This document shows positions 1 through 5,794 of a DNA stretch of 5,794 nucleotides, in pieces. This DNA is from Pseudomonadota bacterium (GTDB lineage Bacteria; Pseudomonadota; Gammaproteobacteria; GRL18), in contig DAOVUE010000123.1 of the NCBI GenBank assembly GCA_030632745.1, forward strand, positions 1 through 5,794. The letters are read 5' to 3'. Positions within the stretch are counted from its first letter, which is position 1. Each line of letters opens with the position of its first letter. The notes under the pieces were generated by a model. It was not told where the DNA came from. It made no database searches and was given only the letters and a program-made list of their open reading frames with translations. A program made the translations under genes and the position numbers.

Positions 1-40
1 CAAATGGTAAAAATCAGGGATTCCTGATTTTTACCATTTG
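1..40. repeat. 18-bp perfect inverted repeat (palindromic element at window edge)
   Basis: Positions 1-18 are the exact reverse complement of 23-40, leaving a four-base loop GATT at 19-22. Neither arm is followed by a T-run: the bases after position 40 are ACTCCGACCCC. It therefore does not look like a normal rho-independent terminator, although it could still end or protect an upstream transcript. Such long symmetric arms followed by a GACTCCGACCCC-like tail recall repeats I associate with dispersed palindromic or REP/RAYT-type elements in Gammaproteobacteria; that comparison is from memory. The pairing may continue beyond the left edge, which cannot be seen here. Confidence 0.75.
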
Positions 41-64
41 ACTCCGACCCCGAACTGATAAAAA
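38..64 (+). promoter_or_regulatory. possible sigma70-type promoter for the kor operon
   Basis: TTGACT at 38-43 matches five of six bases of the -35 consensus. TAAAAA at 59-64 is a weak -10 hexamer preceded by TG at 56-57, as in an extended -10. The spacing of 15 bp is short; an alternative -10, AAAAAT at 61-66, gives 17 bp but a poorer match. The -35 would straddle the end of the inverted repeat. Initiation near 70-72 would leave almost no leader before an ATG at 78 but about 28 bases before the ATG at 99. In such AT-rich DNA a chance match is quite possible. Confidence 0.3.
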
Positions 65-84
65 ATAGTTAAAATTTATGAAGC

Positions 85-88
85 AGGA
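85..88 (+). promoter_or_regulatory. ribosome binding site deciding the korA start
   Basis: AGGA at 85-88 lies ten bases before the ATG at 99. The earlier in-frame ATG at 78 is preceded only by A/T-rich sequence (TAGTTAAAATTT) with no Shine-Dalgarno match. This favours 99 as the translation start, although the site is only four bases long and the spacing is at the long end of the usual range. Confidence 0.45.
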
Positions 89-98
89 ATCGTATAAG

Positions 99-1988
99 AT
101 GAATGATCAAGCAGCTAATTCTCAGGATATACCTCAACAACTTGATGAACATATTGTTGAGATTGTGAGCGACTCAGGTGAGGGCGCACAAAAGTGCGGA
201 CAAACCTTTGGCTCTATCGGCGGAAAAATGGGTAATGGAGTCTGGACTGTAGAAATTATTCCAGCAGAAATTCAACCACCCGCCAGAACACCTGCGGGCG
301 GTAGTGGTAATCGTATTCGTGTGGGTTCCAAAATTATGACTAATATGGGTGATGAAGCGGATCTGGTGGTTGGTTTCAATGAACAGGTTCTCTATGCCCG
401 TATTGCAAATGGAGCGTATAAAAATGGTACTATCGTCTTATTAGAAAATAAATGGGCTACTGATCCGCAAGAAAAAATCCGTCAGGAATATGCTTCTGCT
501 GTAAAGGAATTTCGTGAACACGGACTGATAGTTCATGAATTACCTCTGGAACAGGAATGTCTGAAAATTGTTGCTAATGCTCGCAAGGGCAAGAATATGT
601 TTGTGCTGGGCATGCTTTGCCGCATTTACAATCGAGATAAAGCATTAGGACTCAATGAGATTTATAAAACCTTTAAATATAAAGGTGAAAAAATCATTAA
701 ACCTAATCAGGATTTATATAATGCCGGTTATCAGTTTGCTAAAGATAATCTTGACTATTTTTATGATATACCTCCTTGTGAAGGAGCTGAAGATGATCTT
801 AAACATGTTGTGGTGACCAATGGTAATACCGCGATTGGTTTAGGTGTTATGGCCTCCGGAATGGAAATGATTTCCATGTATCCTATTACTCCGGCAACTT
901 CAGCCTCTCATTATGTGGCTGATGTGTTTGATGGTGTGGGCGGTTTTGTGCATCAGGCGGAAGATGAAATTGCCGCCATTGGTTTTGCTATTGGTGCATC
1001 TTATGCGGGAAAAACAGCCTGTACTATTACTTCCGGCCCCGGTATGGCACTCAAGACTGAAATGATTGGTCTTGCGGTTATGGCTGAGATTCCTCTGGTA
1101 ATTGTTGATGTGCAGCGGGGCGGACCCTCAACAGGTTTGCCGACAAAAGTTGAGCAGGGTGATTTATTAGCTTCACTTTATGGAGAGCCGGGCGATGCCC
1201 CCAAGATTGTAATTGCTGCATCTACTATTCCTGAATGTTTTGATTTTGTGATTATGGCAAGAAAACTGGCCGAAGAATTCAGAACACCGGTTATTCTGTT
1301 GACAGATGCTAATCTGGCCACGGGTGTACAACCCTGGCAGCGTCCAAAAATCCAGGAAGAATGGTTTTCAGCCCCTGTTGATCAATCCCCATGGGATAAA
1401 AATATACCTGCTTATGACTGGGATGAAAATACCGGCCTGTCACCCAGACCCATTCCAGGCCAGGCTGATGGTATGTATATCTTAACCGGACTCTCTCATA
1501 CGGAACGCTCTAAGGTTTCTTATAATTCTGAAACCAATCAGATTACCTCACAACATCGTAGTCGTAAAATTGCAGCCCTGCAAAGTACTTTAAAACCACC
1601 CTTGATTCATGGCGATGAAGAGGGTGATTTATTAATTGTCGCCTGGGGATCAACTATTGGTGCGATTGAAGAGTCTGTTGATAATCTCAGAGCGGATGGT
1701 TATAAGATATCCAATGTTCATTTACGTTTTTTATCGCCATTAGAACCCGGCTTAAAAGAAATTTTTAGTCGTTTTAAGAAAGTTATGACGGTTGAAATTA
1801 ATTATAGTGATGATCTGGATGCACCTCAGATAACACCTGAAAATAGACGTTATGCACAGTTGGCCAATGTCCTGAGAGCACAGTTTGTGATCGATATTGA
1901 CTGCTGGTCAGTGGTTTACGGACATCCATTACAACCGGGGATGGTAACAGAAGAACTTAAAAAGCGTCTTGACGCTCTTAATCACTAA
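99..1988 (+). CDS. korA: 2-oxoacid:ferredoxin oxidoreductase, fused gamma-alpha subunit (KorA-like)
   Basis: Cytoplasmic subunit that, with KorB, interconverts a 2-oxoacid plus CoA with an acyl-CoA plus CO2 using ferredoxin-type electrons; in autotrophs it can run as a carboxylase in the reductive TCA cycle. From the ATG at 99 it has 629 residues. Residues about 18-205 are the gamma domain, with an SGEG motif at 26-29. From about 237 the alpha domain begins, with YPITP at 261-265 (a motif typical of 2-oxoacid oxidoreductases of the Sulfolobus type), QAEDE at 286-290, TSGPG at 311-315 and RGGPSTGLPT from 340, followed by a C-terminal domain to about 625. The gamma-alpha fusion order and the length of about 630 match two-subunit KorAB enzymes that lack a delta ferredoxin subunit. 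An in-frame ATG at 78 would add seven residues but has no ribosome site. korB follows after 24 bases. Pyruvate or broad 2-oxoacid specificity cannot be excluded; 2-oxoglutarate is the usual annotation. Confidence 0.93.
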   Translation: MNDQAANSQDIPQQLDEHIVEIVSDSGEGAQKCGQTFGSIGGKMGNGVWTVEIIPAEIQPPARTPAGGSGNRIRVGSKIMTNMGDEADLVVGFNEQVLYARIANGAYKNGTIVLLENKWATDPQEKIRQEYASAVKEFREHGLIVHELPLEQECLKIVANARKGKNMFVLGMLCRIYNRDKALGLNEIYKTFKYKGEKIIKPNQDLYNAGYQFAKDNLDYFYDIPPCEGAEDDLKHVVVTNGNTAIGLGVMASGMEMISMYPITPATSASHYVADVFDGVGGFVHQAEDEIAAIGFAIGASYAGKTACTITSGPGMALKTEMIGLAVMAEIPLVIVDVQRGGPSTGLPTKVEQGDLLASLYGEPGDAPKIVIAASTIPECFDFVIMARKLAEEFRTPVILLTDANLATGVQPWQRPKIQEEWFSAPVDQSPWDKNIPAYDWDENTGLSPRPIPGQADGMYILTGLSHTERSKVSYNSETNQITSQHRSRKIAALQSTLKPPLIHGDEEGDLLIVAWGSTIGAIEESVDNLRADGYKISNVHLRFLSPLEPGLKEIFSRFKKVMTVEINYSDDLDAPQITPENRRYAQLANVLRAQFVIDIDCWSVVYGHPLQPGMVTEELKKRLDALNH

Positions 1989-2000
1989 TTAAAGGATCAA

Positions 2001-2007
2001 TAAGGAG
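2001..2007 (+). promoter_or_regulatory. strong ribosome binding site of korB
   Basis: TAAGGAG lies five bases before the ATG at 2013. It is by far the best Shine-Dalgarno sequence in the window and fixes the korB start. The other three genes have weak or absent sites, so KorB may be the best-translated product of the operon. Confidence 0.8.
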
Positions 2008-2012
2008 TTAAT

Positions 2013-2966
2013 ATGTTTGGAATTAAAGCGGATTGGTCTTTAGATGTTTATGAACGCTACTTTACTTTAGATGATTATGCCACAGGTGATGTGCGCTGGT
2101 GTTCGGGGTGTGGTGATTTTGCTATTTTAAATACGGTGCATCGCGTGCTGCGTGATGCACAGATAGAGCCGGAAAAAAGTGTTGCTGTTTCCGGTATTGG
2201 CTGTTCCAGTCGTATGCCGCATTATATGGGAACTTATGGCTTTCATGGTCTGCATGGTCGGGCGCTGCCGGTAGCTAATGGTATAAAATCCCGACGACCG
2301 GATCTGGATGTCTGGGTTGCCACAGGTGATGGTGATTGTTTTTCTATTGGTGCAGGGCCCTGGCTGCATGCTCTGCATCTTAATATGGATATGGTGATAT
2401 TAGTTTTTGATAATGGTATTTATGGTTTAACAAAGAAACAAACATCCCCCACTACCAATCAGGGAACTAAGACTAATACCCATCCAAAAGGAGCAATATT
2501 ACCACCTTTGAATCCTCTGACAATTACTCTGGGCATTACCAATATTTCTTTTGTGGCGCAGGTGGTTGACTGGAATCCACCCTTGCTATACGAAACAGTT
2601 AAAGCGGCACATGAACACAGAGGAACCAGTTTCGTGCGAATTCTGCAGCGCTGTCCGGTCTTTTCCGAGGAATTTACCAAACCTTTACAGGAAAATCCGG
2701 ATAAGTTTACCCTTCTGGAACATGAAGACGGCATTACGATTGATGACAATATAAAACGTCTTTTCCATAATGTGGTTGAGCATGATCCCAAAGACTGGTT
2801 AGCGGCTATGAAGTATGCGAGAGATATAGAAAATATACCATTAGGTATACTCTTCAAAGATCCTGATGCGATTGTTTATGAAGATCATTCAAGTCAGGGA
2901 CTGGGAACGACGAATGAACAGAAAGTGGCTGCCATCAATGCTGCTTTTGATAAGTTTTCAATTTAA
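2013..2966 (+). CDS. korB: 2-oxoacid:ferredoxin oxidoreductase, beta subunit (KorB-like, TPP and [4Fe-4S])
   Basis: Catalytic partner of KorA: it binds thiamine diphosphate and one [4Fe-4S] cluster that takes electrons from, or gives them to, the TPP intermediate. Visible features of the 317 residues are WCSGCGD with Cys30 and Cys33, GIGCSSR with Cys64, the TYGFHGLHGRA segment at 74-84 typical of this family, the TPP/Mg motif GDGD at 105-108 followed by DNGIYGLT at 133-140 and SPTT at 145-148, and LQRCP with Cys214. The cysteine spacing (3, 31 and 150 residues) closely parallels the four cluster ligands known in the Sulfolobus enzyme. All key residues are present, so it should be active. Length is normal for the family. 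It is translated from a strong ribosome site and sits 24 bases after korA and 30 bases before the next gene, consistent with one transcript. Confidence 0.95.
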   Translation: MFGIKADWSLDVYERYFTLDDYATGDVRWCSGCGDFAILNTVHRVLRDAQIEPEKSVAVSGIGCSSRMPHYMGTYGFHGLHGRALPVANGIKSRRPDLDVWVATGDGDCFSIGAGPWLHALHLNMDMVILVFDNGIYGLTKKQTSPTTNQGTKTNTHPKGAILPPLNPLTITLGITNISFVAQVVDWNPPLLYETVKAAHEHRGTSFVRILQRCPVFSEEFTKPLQENPDKFTLLEHEDGITIDDNIKRLFHNVVEHDPKDWLAAMKYARDIENIPLGILFKDPDAIVYEDHSSQGLGTTNEQKVAAINAAFDKFSI

Positions 2967-2990
2967 CACTTAACACTAACACTTAACACT
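2965..2990 (+). repeat. perfect 13-bp tandem duplication at the korB stop
   Basis: AACACTTAACACT occurs twice head to tail at 2965-2977 and 2978-2990. It can also be read as four heptamer-like units (TAACACT, TAACACT, AACACT, TAACACT) from 2964. The last two bases of the korB TAA stop lie in the first copy, so repeat expansion would not change KorB. The repeat fills almost the whole gap before the ATG at 2997 and occupies the place where a ribosome site would be expected. Confidence 0.9.
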
Positions 2991-2996
2991 AAGAAC

Positions 2997-5489
2997 ATGA
3001 CAGCAAAAACCAGCAGACAATCTTTACATGCACTCCCGGTCGTTCCAGTGTTGCAGGAACAACTGGACAGTGATAATTTACAGAAAATTATGCATACATT
3101 GCGTCATTTTCATCTGGGTAATCCGACCGCAGCAAAACAACTGCATCCGTTGACTGATGATTATTTACCCGCATTGCTTTCTGCCTATCGGGATGCTTCG
3201 CAGCTGCGTTATGACTATCCACTCTATTTATGTCCTGTTGATGCAACAGATGCTGCTCAATCAGTCCCTGTTGAACAACTGATAAAACCACTGTCTGAAT
3301 TTCTGCAGCAAAGCATAGAGTCTTTTGCACCCGCATCAGATAGTGCTAAAGTTTTAAAAGATAATCTTCCCTGGATTGAACGTTTTCTGGGAGAGGCAAG
3401 TAATAAGGTTGAAGGTCCGATAATTATCAAAGAGTTGATCATTGAGTCCTGTCAGAAGTTAAGCTCTCATCTGCAATTAGAAGATGAAAACCAGCAGCGT
3501 TTTCAGGCTGATATTGAGAAGTTCATTGAGTCACTAGCGGAAGGCGGGATGTTACTGGCTTATGGGCGTTTTCCTGCATTACATTTATTAATGCATTTGA
3601 TCCGCAATAAAGTAATGCCTCAGCTCACGCTGTTTAAAAATGAATTACAGCAAACTATCCAGCATTTACAAATTTTACTGGAAGTCGATGATACCAAGCA
3701 GGATGAAGCAAACTCTTCAAATTCATTAAAAGCTAATATTTCTTCAAATCAGTTTTTCAATACAGATTCCTTATCAAAGGTGGTTAAAAAACAATCCAAA
3801 GGCTCTGTTGCAATGTCGGACTCACGTCGTCAGCGTATTGAAGATTCACTGCAGGTATTGAAAAAATTTAAAGAAAAAGAAACCCTGGTACATATTATTC
3901 ATGCTAATTATTCACTGGGTGAGGTATTAAAAGAAAGTCCCTGTTTTGCTACTGAGCATCATGAGGATCCCTGTTTAAGATCAATGCAGGTCTTTGATCA
4001 AGAGGCACAGGAGCTGGCCAGGGTATTTGCTGCTGCGCGTATGGCTAAATTAGAAATAAAAAATATTTATGATGAAAATATCCATGATCCATGGTTTGAT
4101 AACTTCAACTGGGAAGCGTTTTCTAAACAGGAATTAATTTTAGTTCCTTCTGTTATTGTAGTGGAGTCAGCGGATCGTCTGGCTGATGAATGTATGGTTT
4201 CTTTGTCCCATTTACTGAATTCAGGACGTCCTGTTAATATCATAGCACGGGTTCAGGCTCACAATAATCCCGGTTCGGACGGCAATAAGGATCCCTTTGA
4301 AAACTATCGTACTGAATTGGGATACTTTGCTATTAGTCATCGTCAGGCAGTTGTATCACAATCTTCAGCTGCACGTCCGCAACACTTATTGGCGCATTTA
4401 AATACCGCGTTGAATGCTACCCGGACCAGTCTGCATTTAATCAATATTGGTATACGTGAAGAACAGGATGAACTGGATTTAAATGCCTGGTTAGTGGCAG
4501 GTGCTGCATTAGAAGGCCGTGCTCATCCCTTTTTCTCAGTGGATCCGGGAGCAGGTGATTGTGCTGCTGAACGAGTGGATTTTAGCGGTAATCCACAAGC
4601 CGATAAAGACTGGCCTGTGCAAAAGTTTAGTTTTCAAAATGAAGCGGGTGTTGTGAGCGACATTGAACTTGATTTTACTTTTGCTGATTACGCATTATTA
4701 ATACCCAGGCTTAATCACCATTTTGCACTAATCCCCATTGAATGTGAAACGGATGATTTATTAGAAGTTGCTGATTATTTATTACTCTCTGCAGATCAGC
4801 TTGATAATTTTATTCCTTACATCTGGGCAGTGAATAAGCAAAATGAGCTCTATAGACTCGTAGTATCCAGTGCATTAATCCATGCCTGTCGTGATCGCCT
4901 GAATTTCTGGCATACCCTGCAGGAAATGGCCGGAGTTCGCAGTCGTTATATTGAGAATGCTGAAATTCGTATTCATGCGGACGCTGAAATGGAAGTCGCC
5001 AAACAGGTGGCTCAGGCGAAAGCTGAATTTGATGCTGAACTGGAACGGGTTAAAACTGAAACCGCTGCAGAAGTAATGAGTCGTTTGACGGATATGTTAT
5101 TAGGTATGGATTTATCGACCGGATCGGTAAGACCATCGGTGGCTGCACCGGTTCCATCCATTACACAGGAAACTGTTGCAGCGGAAGTGGATAAAGAAGC
5201 ATCGGCTGATGCGGAAGTTGTTGAACAAGAGCAGGAAAGTTTTGAAGATCCATGGATTGACAGCCCATTATGTACAACCTGTAATGATTGTACCGATATG
5301 AACCCCTTAATGTTTGTTTATAATGATAGCAACCAGGCTTATATTGCAGATTTGAGTGCCGGAACCTATAAGCAGATGATTGAAGCGGCAGAAATCTGTC
5401 CTTCCAATTGTATTCACCCGGGTAAGCCATGGGATGATAGTGAAGCTGATCTGGATGATTTGCTTGAACGTGCTCAACCCTATAATTAG
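2997..5489 (+). CDS. KorAB-associated protein: degenerate NifJ-type TPP domain plus C-terminal tethered ferredoxin domain
   Basis: An 830-residue protein with no family name I can give. Residues 1-230 are mostly helical-looking and unassigned. A polar, Ser/Asn/Lys-rich linker spans about 231-275. Residues about 335-545 resemble the last (TPP-binding) domain of NifJ-type pyruvate:ferredoxin oxidoreductases: segment 385-415, including SLSHLLNSG at 402-410 and PVNII at 412-416, lines up without gaps with the recalled NifJ pattern around GGDGWAYDIG...LDHVLASG..VNIL. The cofactor motif is replaced by ESADRLADEC (390-399), so TPP binding is unlikely. Later parts (YFAISHRQA from 443, HPFFSVDPG from 510) also resemble that domain. 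About 655-700 is a charged, coiled-coil-like helix and 710-755 an acidic Ala/Pro/Glu linker. The end is a ferredoxin-like domain with Cys759, 762, 765 and 801 (C-x2-C-x2-C...C-P) plus Cys805. No signal peptide or membrane segment is seen. The likely role is an electron-transfer or scaffold subunit for KorAB (inference). The start lacks a clear ribosome site. Confidence 0.9.
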   Translation: MTAKTSRQSLHALPVVPVLQEQLDSDNLQKIMHTLRHFHLGNPTAAKQLHPLTDDYLPALLSAYRDASQLRYDYPLYLCPVDATDAAQSVPVEQLIKPLSEFLQQSIESFAPASDSAKVLKDNLPWIERFLGEASNKVEGPIIIKELIIESCQKLSSHLQLEDENQQRFQADIEKFIESLAEGGMLLAYGRFPALHLLMHLIRNKVMPQLTLFKNELQQTIQHLQILLEVDDTKQDEANSSNSLKANISSNQFFNTDSLSKVVKKQSKGSVAMSDSRRQRIEDSLQVLKKFKEKETLVHIIHANYSLGEVLKESPCFATEHHEDPCLRSMQVFDQEAQELARVFAAARMAKLEIKNIYDENIHDPWFDNFNWEAFSKQELILVPSVIVVESADRLADECMVSLSHLLNSGRPVNIIARVQAHNNPGSDGNKDPFENYRTELGYFAISHRQAVVSQSSAARPQHLLAHLNTALNATRTSLHLINIGIREEQDELDLNAWLVAGAALEGRAHPFFSVDPGAGDCAAERVDFSGNPQADKDWPVQKFSFQNEAGVVSDIELDFTFADYALLIPRLNHHFALIPIECETDDLLEVADYLLLSADQLDNFIPYIWAVNKQNELYRLVVSSALIHACRDRLNFWHTLQEMAGVRSRYIENAEIRIHADAEMEVAKQVAQAKAEFDAELERVKTETAAEVMSRLTDMLLGMDLSTGSVRPSVAAPVPSITQETVAAEVDKEASADAEVVEQEQESFEDPWIDSPLCTTCNDCTDMNPLMFVYNDSNQAYIADLSAGTYKQMIEAAEICPSNCIHPGKPWDDSEADLDDLLERAQPYN

Positions 5490-5508
5490 AAAGCTTCTTC
5501 TAACTAAC

Positions 5509-5574
5509 AAAAATTTACCATCCGTTATTTTAAGGAATTTTATATTACTTAAAATAACGGATGTCAAATTTTTT
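5509..5574. terminator. rho-independent, apparently bidirectional terminator
   Basis: A perfect 16-bp stem pairs 5519-5534 with 5548-5563 around a 13-base loop, and a T6 run follows at 5569-5574. Beyond a 2x2 mismatch the arms pair again: AAAAATTT at 5509-5516 with AAATTTTT at 5566-5573. The left A-run supplies a T-run on the - strand, so it could also stop transcription from the right. It lies 20 bases after the stop of the 830-residue gene and 22 bases before the RnfB-like gene. It should end or strongly reduce kor-operon transcription there. Confidence 0.85.
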
Positions 5575-5596
5575 GGCTCAAGGCTGACTGTTTAAT

Positions 5597-5794
5597 ATGA
5601 ATATTTTAGATTTTTTAACTGCACCGCTGATTATGACCAGTTTAGGCTTGTTGTTCGGTATTATTCTGGCAGTGGCTTATCATTATCTTAAAGTGGACGA
5701 AGATCCCAGAATTGTAGAAACTGAAGAATTATTACCGGGAACCAATTGTGGTGCCTGTGGTGAACCGGGTTGCCTGCCTTTTGCCATAAAACTG
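5597..5794 (+). CDS. RnfB-like membrane-anchored iron-sulfur protein (N-terminal part, runs off window)
   Basis: Reading from the ATG at 5597, an open frame of 66 codons continues past the window end. Residues 9-30 form a single hydrophobic N-terminal helix (LIMTSLGLLFGIILAVAYHYL). A short charged segment with DEDPRI follows, then LLPGTNCGACGEPGC with Cys51, Cys54 and Cys59. This is the layout of RnfB: one membrane anchor followed by the PF04060-type [4Fe-4S] domain, whose fourth cysteine would lie beyond the window. In RnfB proteins the soluble part carries electrons from ferredoxin to a membrane complex. Whether this is a genuine Rnf-complex subunit or a stand-alone relative serving the neighbouring Kor system cannot be decided here. 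No rnfA or other rnf gene precedes it, which argues for a stand-alone role. The ribosome site is weak (AAGG at 5580-5583, 13 bases upstream). Confidence 0.85.
   Translation, partial: MNILDFLTAPLIMTSLGLLFGIILAVAYHYLKVDEDPRIVETEELLPGTNCGACGEPGCLPFAIKL

Noticed and set aside
1..40. Inverted repeat as a standard rho-independent terminator of an upstream gene
   Set aside because: There is no T-run after either arm and the following bases are C-rich; a repeat element fits better, though an RNA-level role is not excluded.
2127..2857. Open frames on the - strand and in another + frame inside korB
   Set aside because: They lie wholly within a well-supported coding frame with all KorB motifs, lack ribosome sites and resemble no family.
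3088..3442. Small - strand open frames within the start of the 830-residue gene
   Set aside because: Shadows of the longer frame, with no motif or ribosome site.
3546..3638. Hydrophobic stretch at residues 184-213 of the 830-residue protein as a membrane helix
   Set aside because: It is broken by Arg, His and Lys residues and by prolines, and reads as a buried helix of a soluble domain.
5486..5503. Small inverted repeat TTAGAA/TTCTAA at the stop of the 830-residue gene
   Set aside because: Only six A/T-rich pairs; easily chance beside the much stronger hairpin at 5509-5574.
5161..5595. Overlapping frames on both strands near the end of the 830-residue gene
   Set aside because: The + frame competes with the cysteine-motif coding frame and runs through the terminator; the - frames are compositionally shadows.
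5573..5596. TTGGCT (5573-5578) and TTTAAT (5591-5596) as a promoter for the RnfB-like gene
   Set aside because: The -10 would touch the ATG, so the transcript would begin inside the coding region, and the spacing of 12 bp is too short.
1..5794. CRISPR array, tRNA or rRNA genes, insertion sequence genes
   Set aside because: No regularly spaced repeats, no cloverleaf-like or rRNA-like segments and no transposase coding frame were seen.

Overview
The window looks like part of a chromosomal energy- or carbon-metabolism operon from a moderately AT-rich Gammaproteobacterium. An anaerobic or microaerobic autotroph, such as a sulfur oxidiser of the Thiotrichales or symbiont type, would fit. That placement is inferred from gene content and protein style and is held with low confidence. 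All four genes are on the + strand.

Layout: positions 1-40 form a near-perfect 18-bp inverted repeat at the window edge, followed by a short leader with a possible promoter. Next come korA (about 99-1988), a fused gamma-alpha subunit of a 2-oxoacid:ferredoxin oxidoreductase, and korB (2013-2966), the thiamine-diphosphate (TPP) and [4Fe-4S] beta subunit. After a 13-bp tandem repeat that overlaps the korB stop lies a large 830-residue protein (2997-5489). Its middle resembles the TPP-binding domain of NifJ-type pyruvate:ferredoxin oxidoreductase with the cofactor motif destroyed. Its C-terminus is a single-cluster ferredoxin-like domain on a long helical and flexible tether. A strong, apparently bidirectional hairpin terminator (5509-5574) separates it from the start of an RnfB-like, membrane-anchored Fe-S protein (5597 to the window end, incomplete).

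Proposed joint function: KorAB interconverts a 2-oxoacid plus CoA with an acyl-CoA plus CO2, exchanging low-potential electrons through one [4Fe-4S] cluster. The 830-residue protein is a good candidate for a dedicated electron-transfer or docking subunit that replaces a separate ferredoxin. The RnfB-like protein could connect this chain to the membrane. The enzyme assignment is firm. The substrate (2-oxoglutarate or another 2-oxoacid), the direction of flow and the role of the third protein are inference. The most notable item is the third gene, a dead TPP domain fused to a tethered ferredoxin inside a kor operon.
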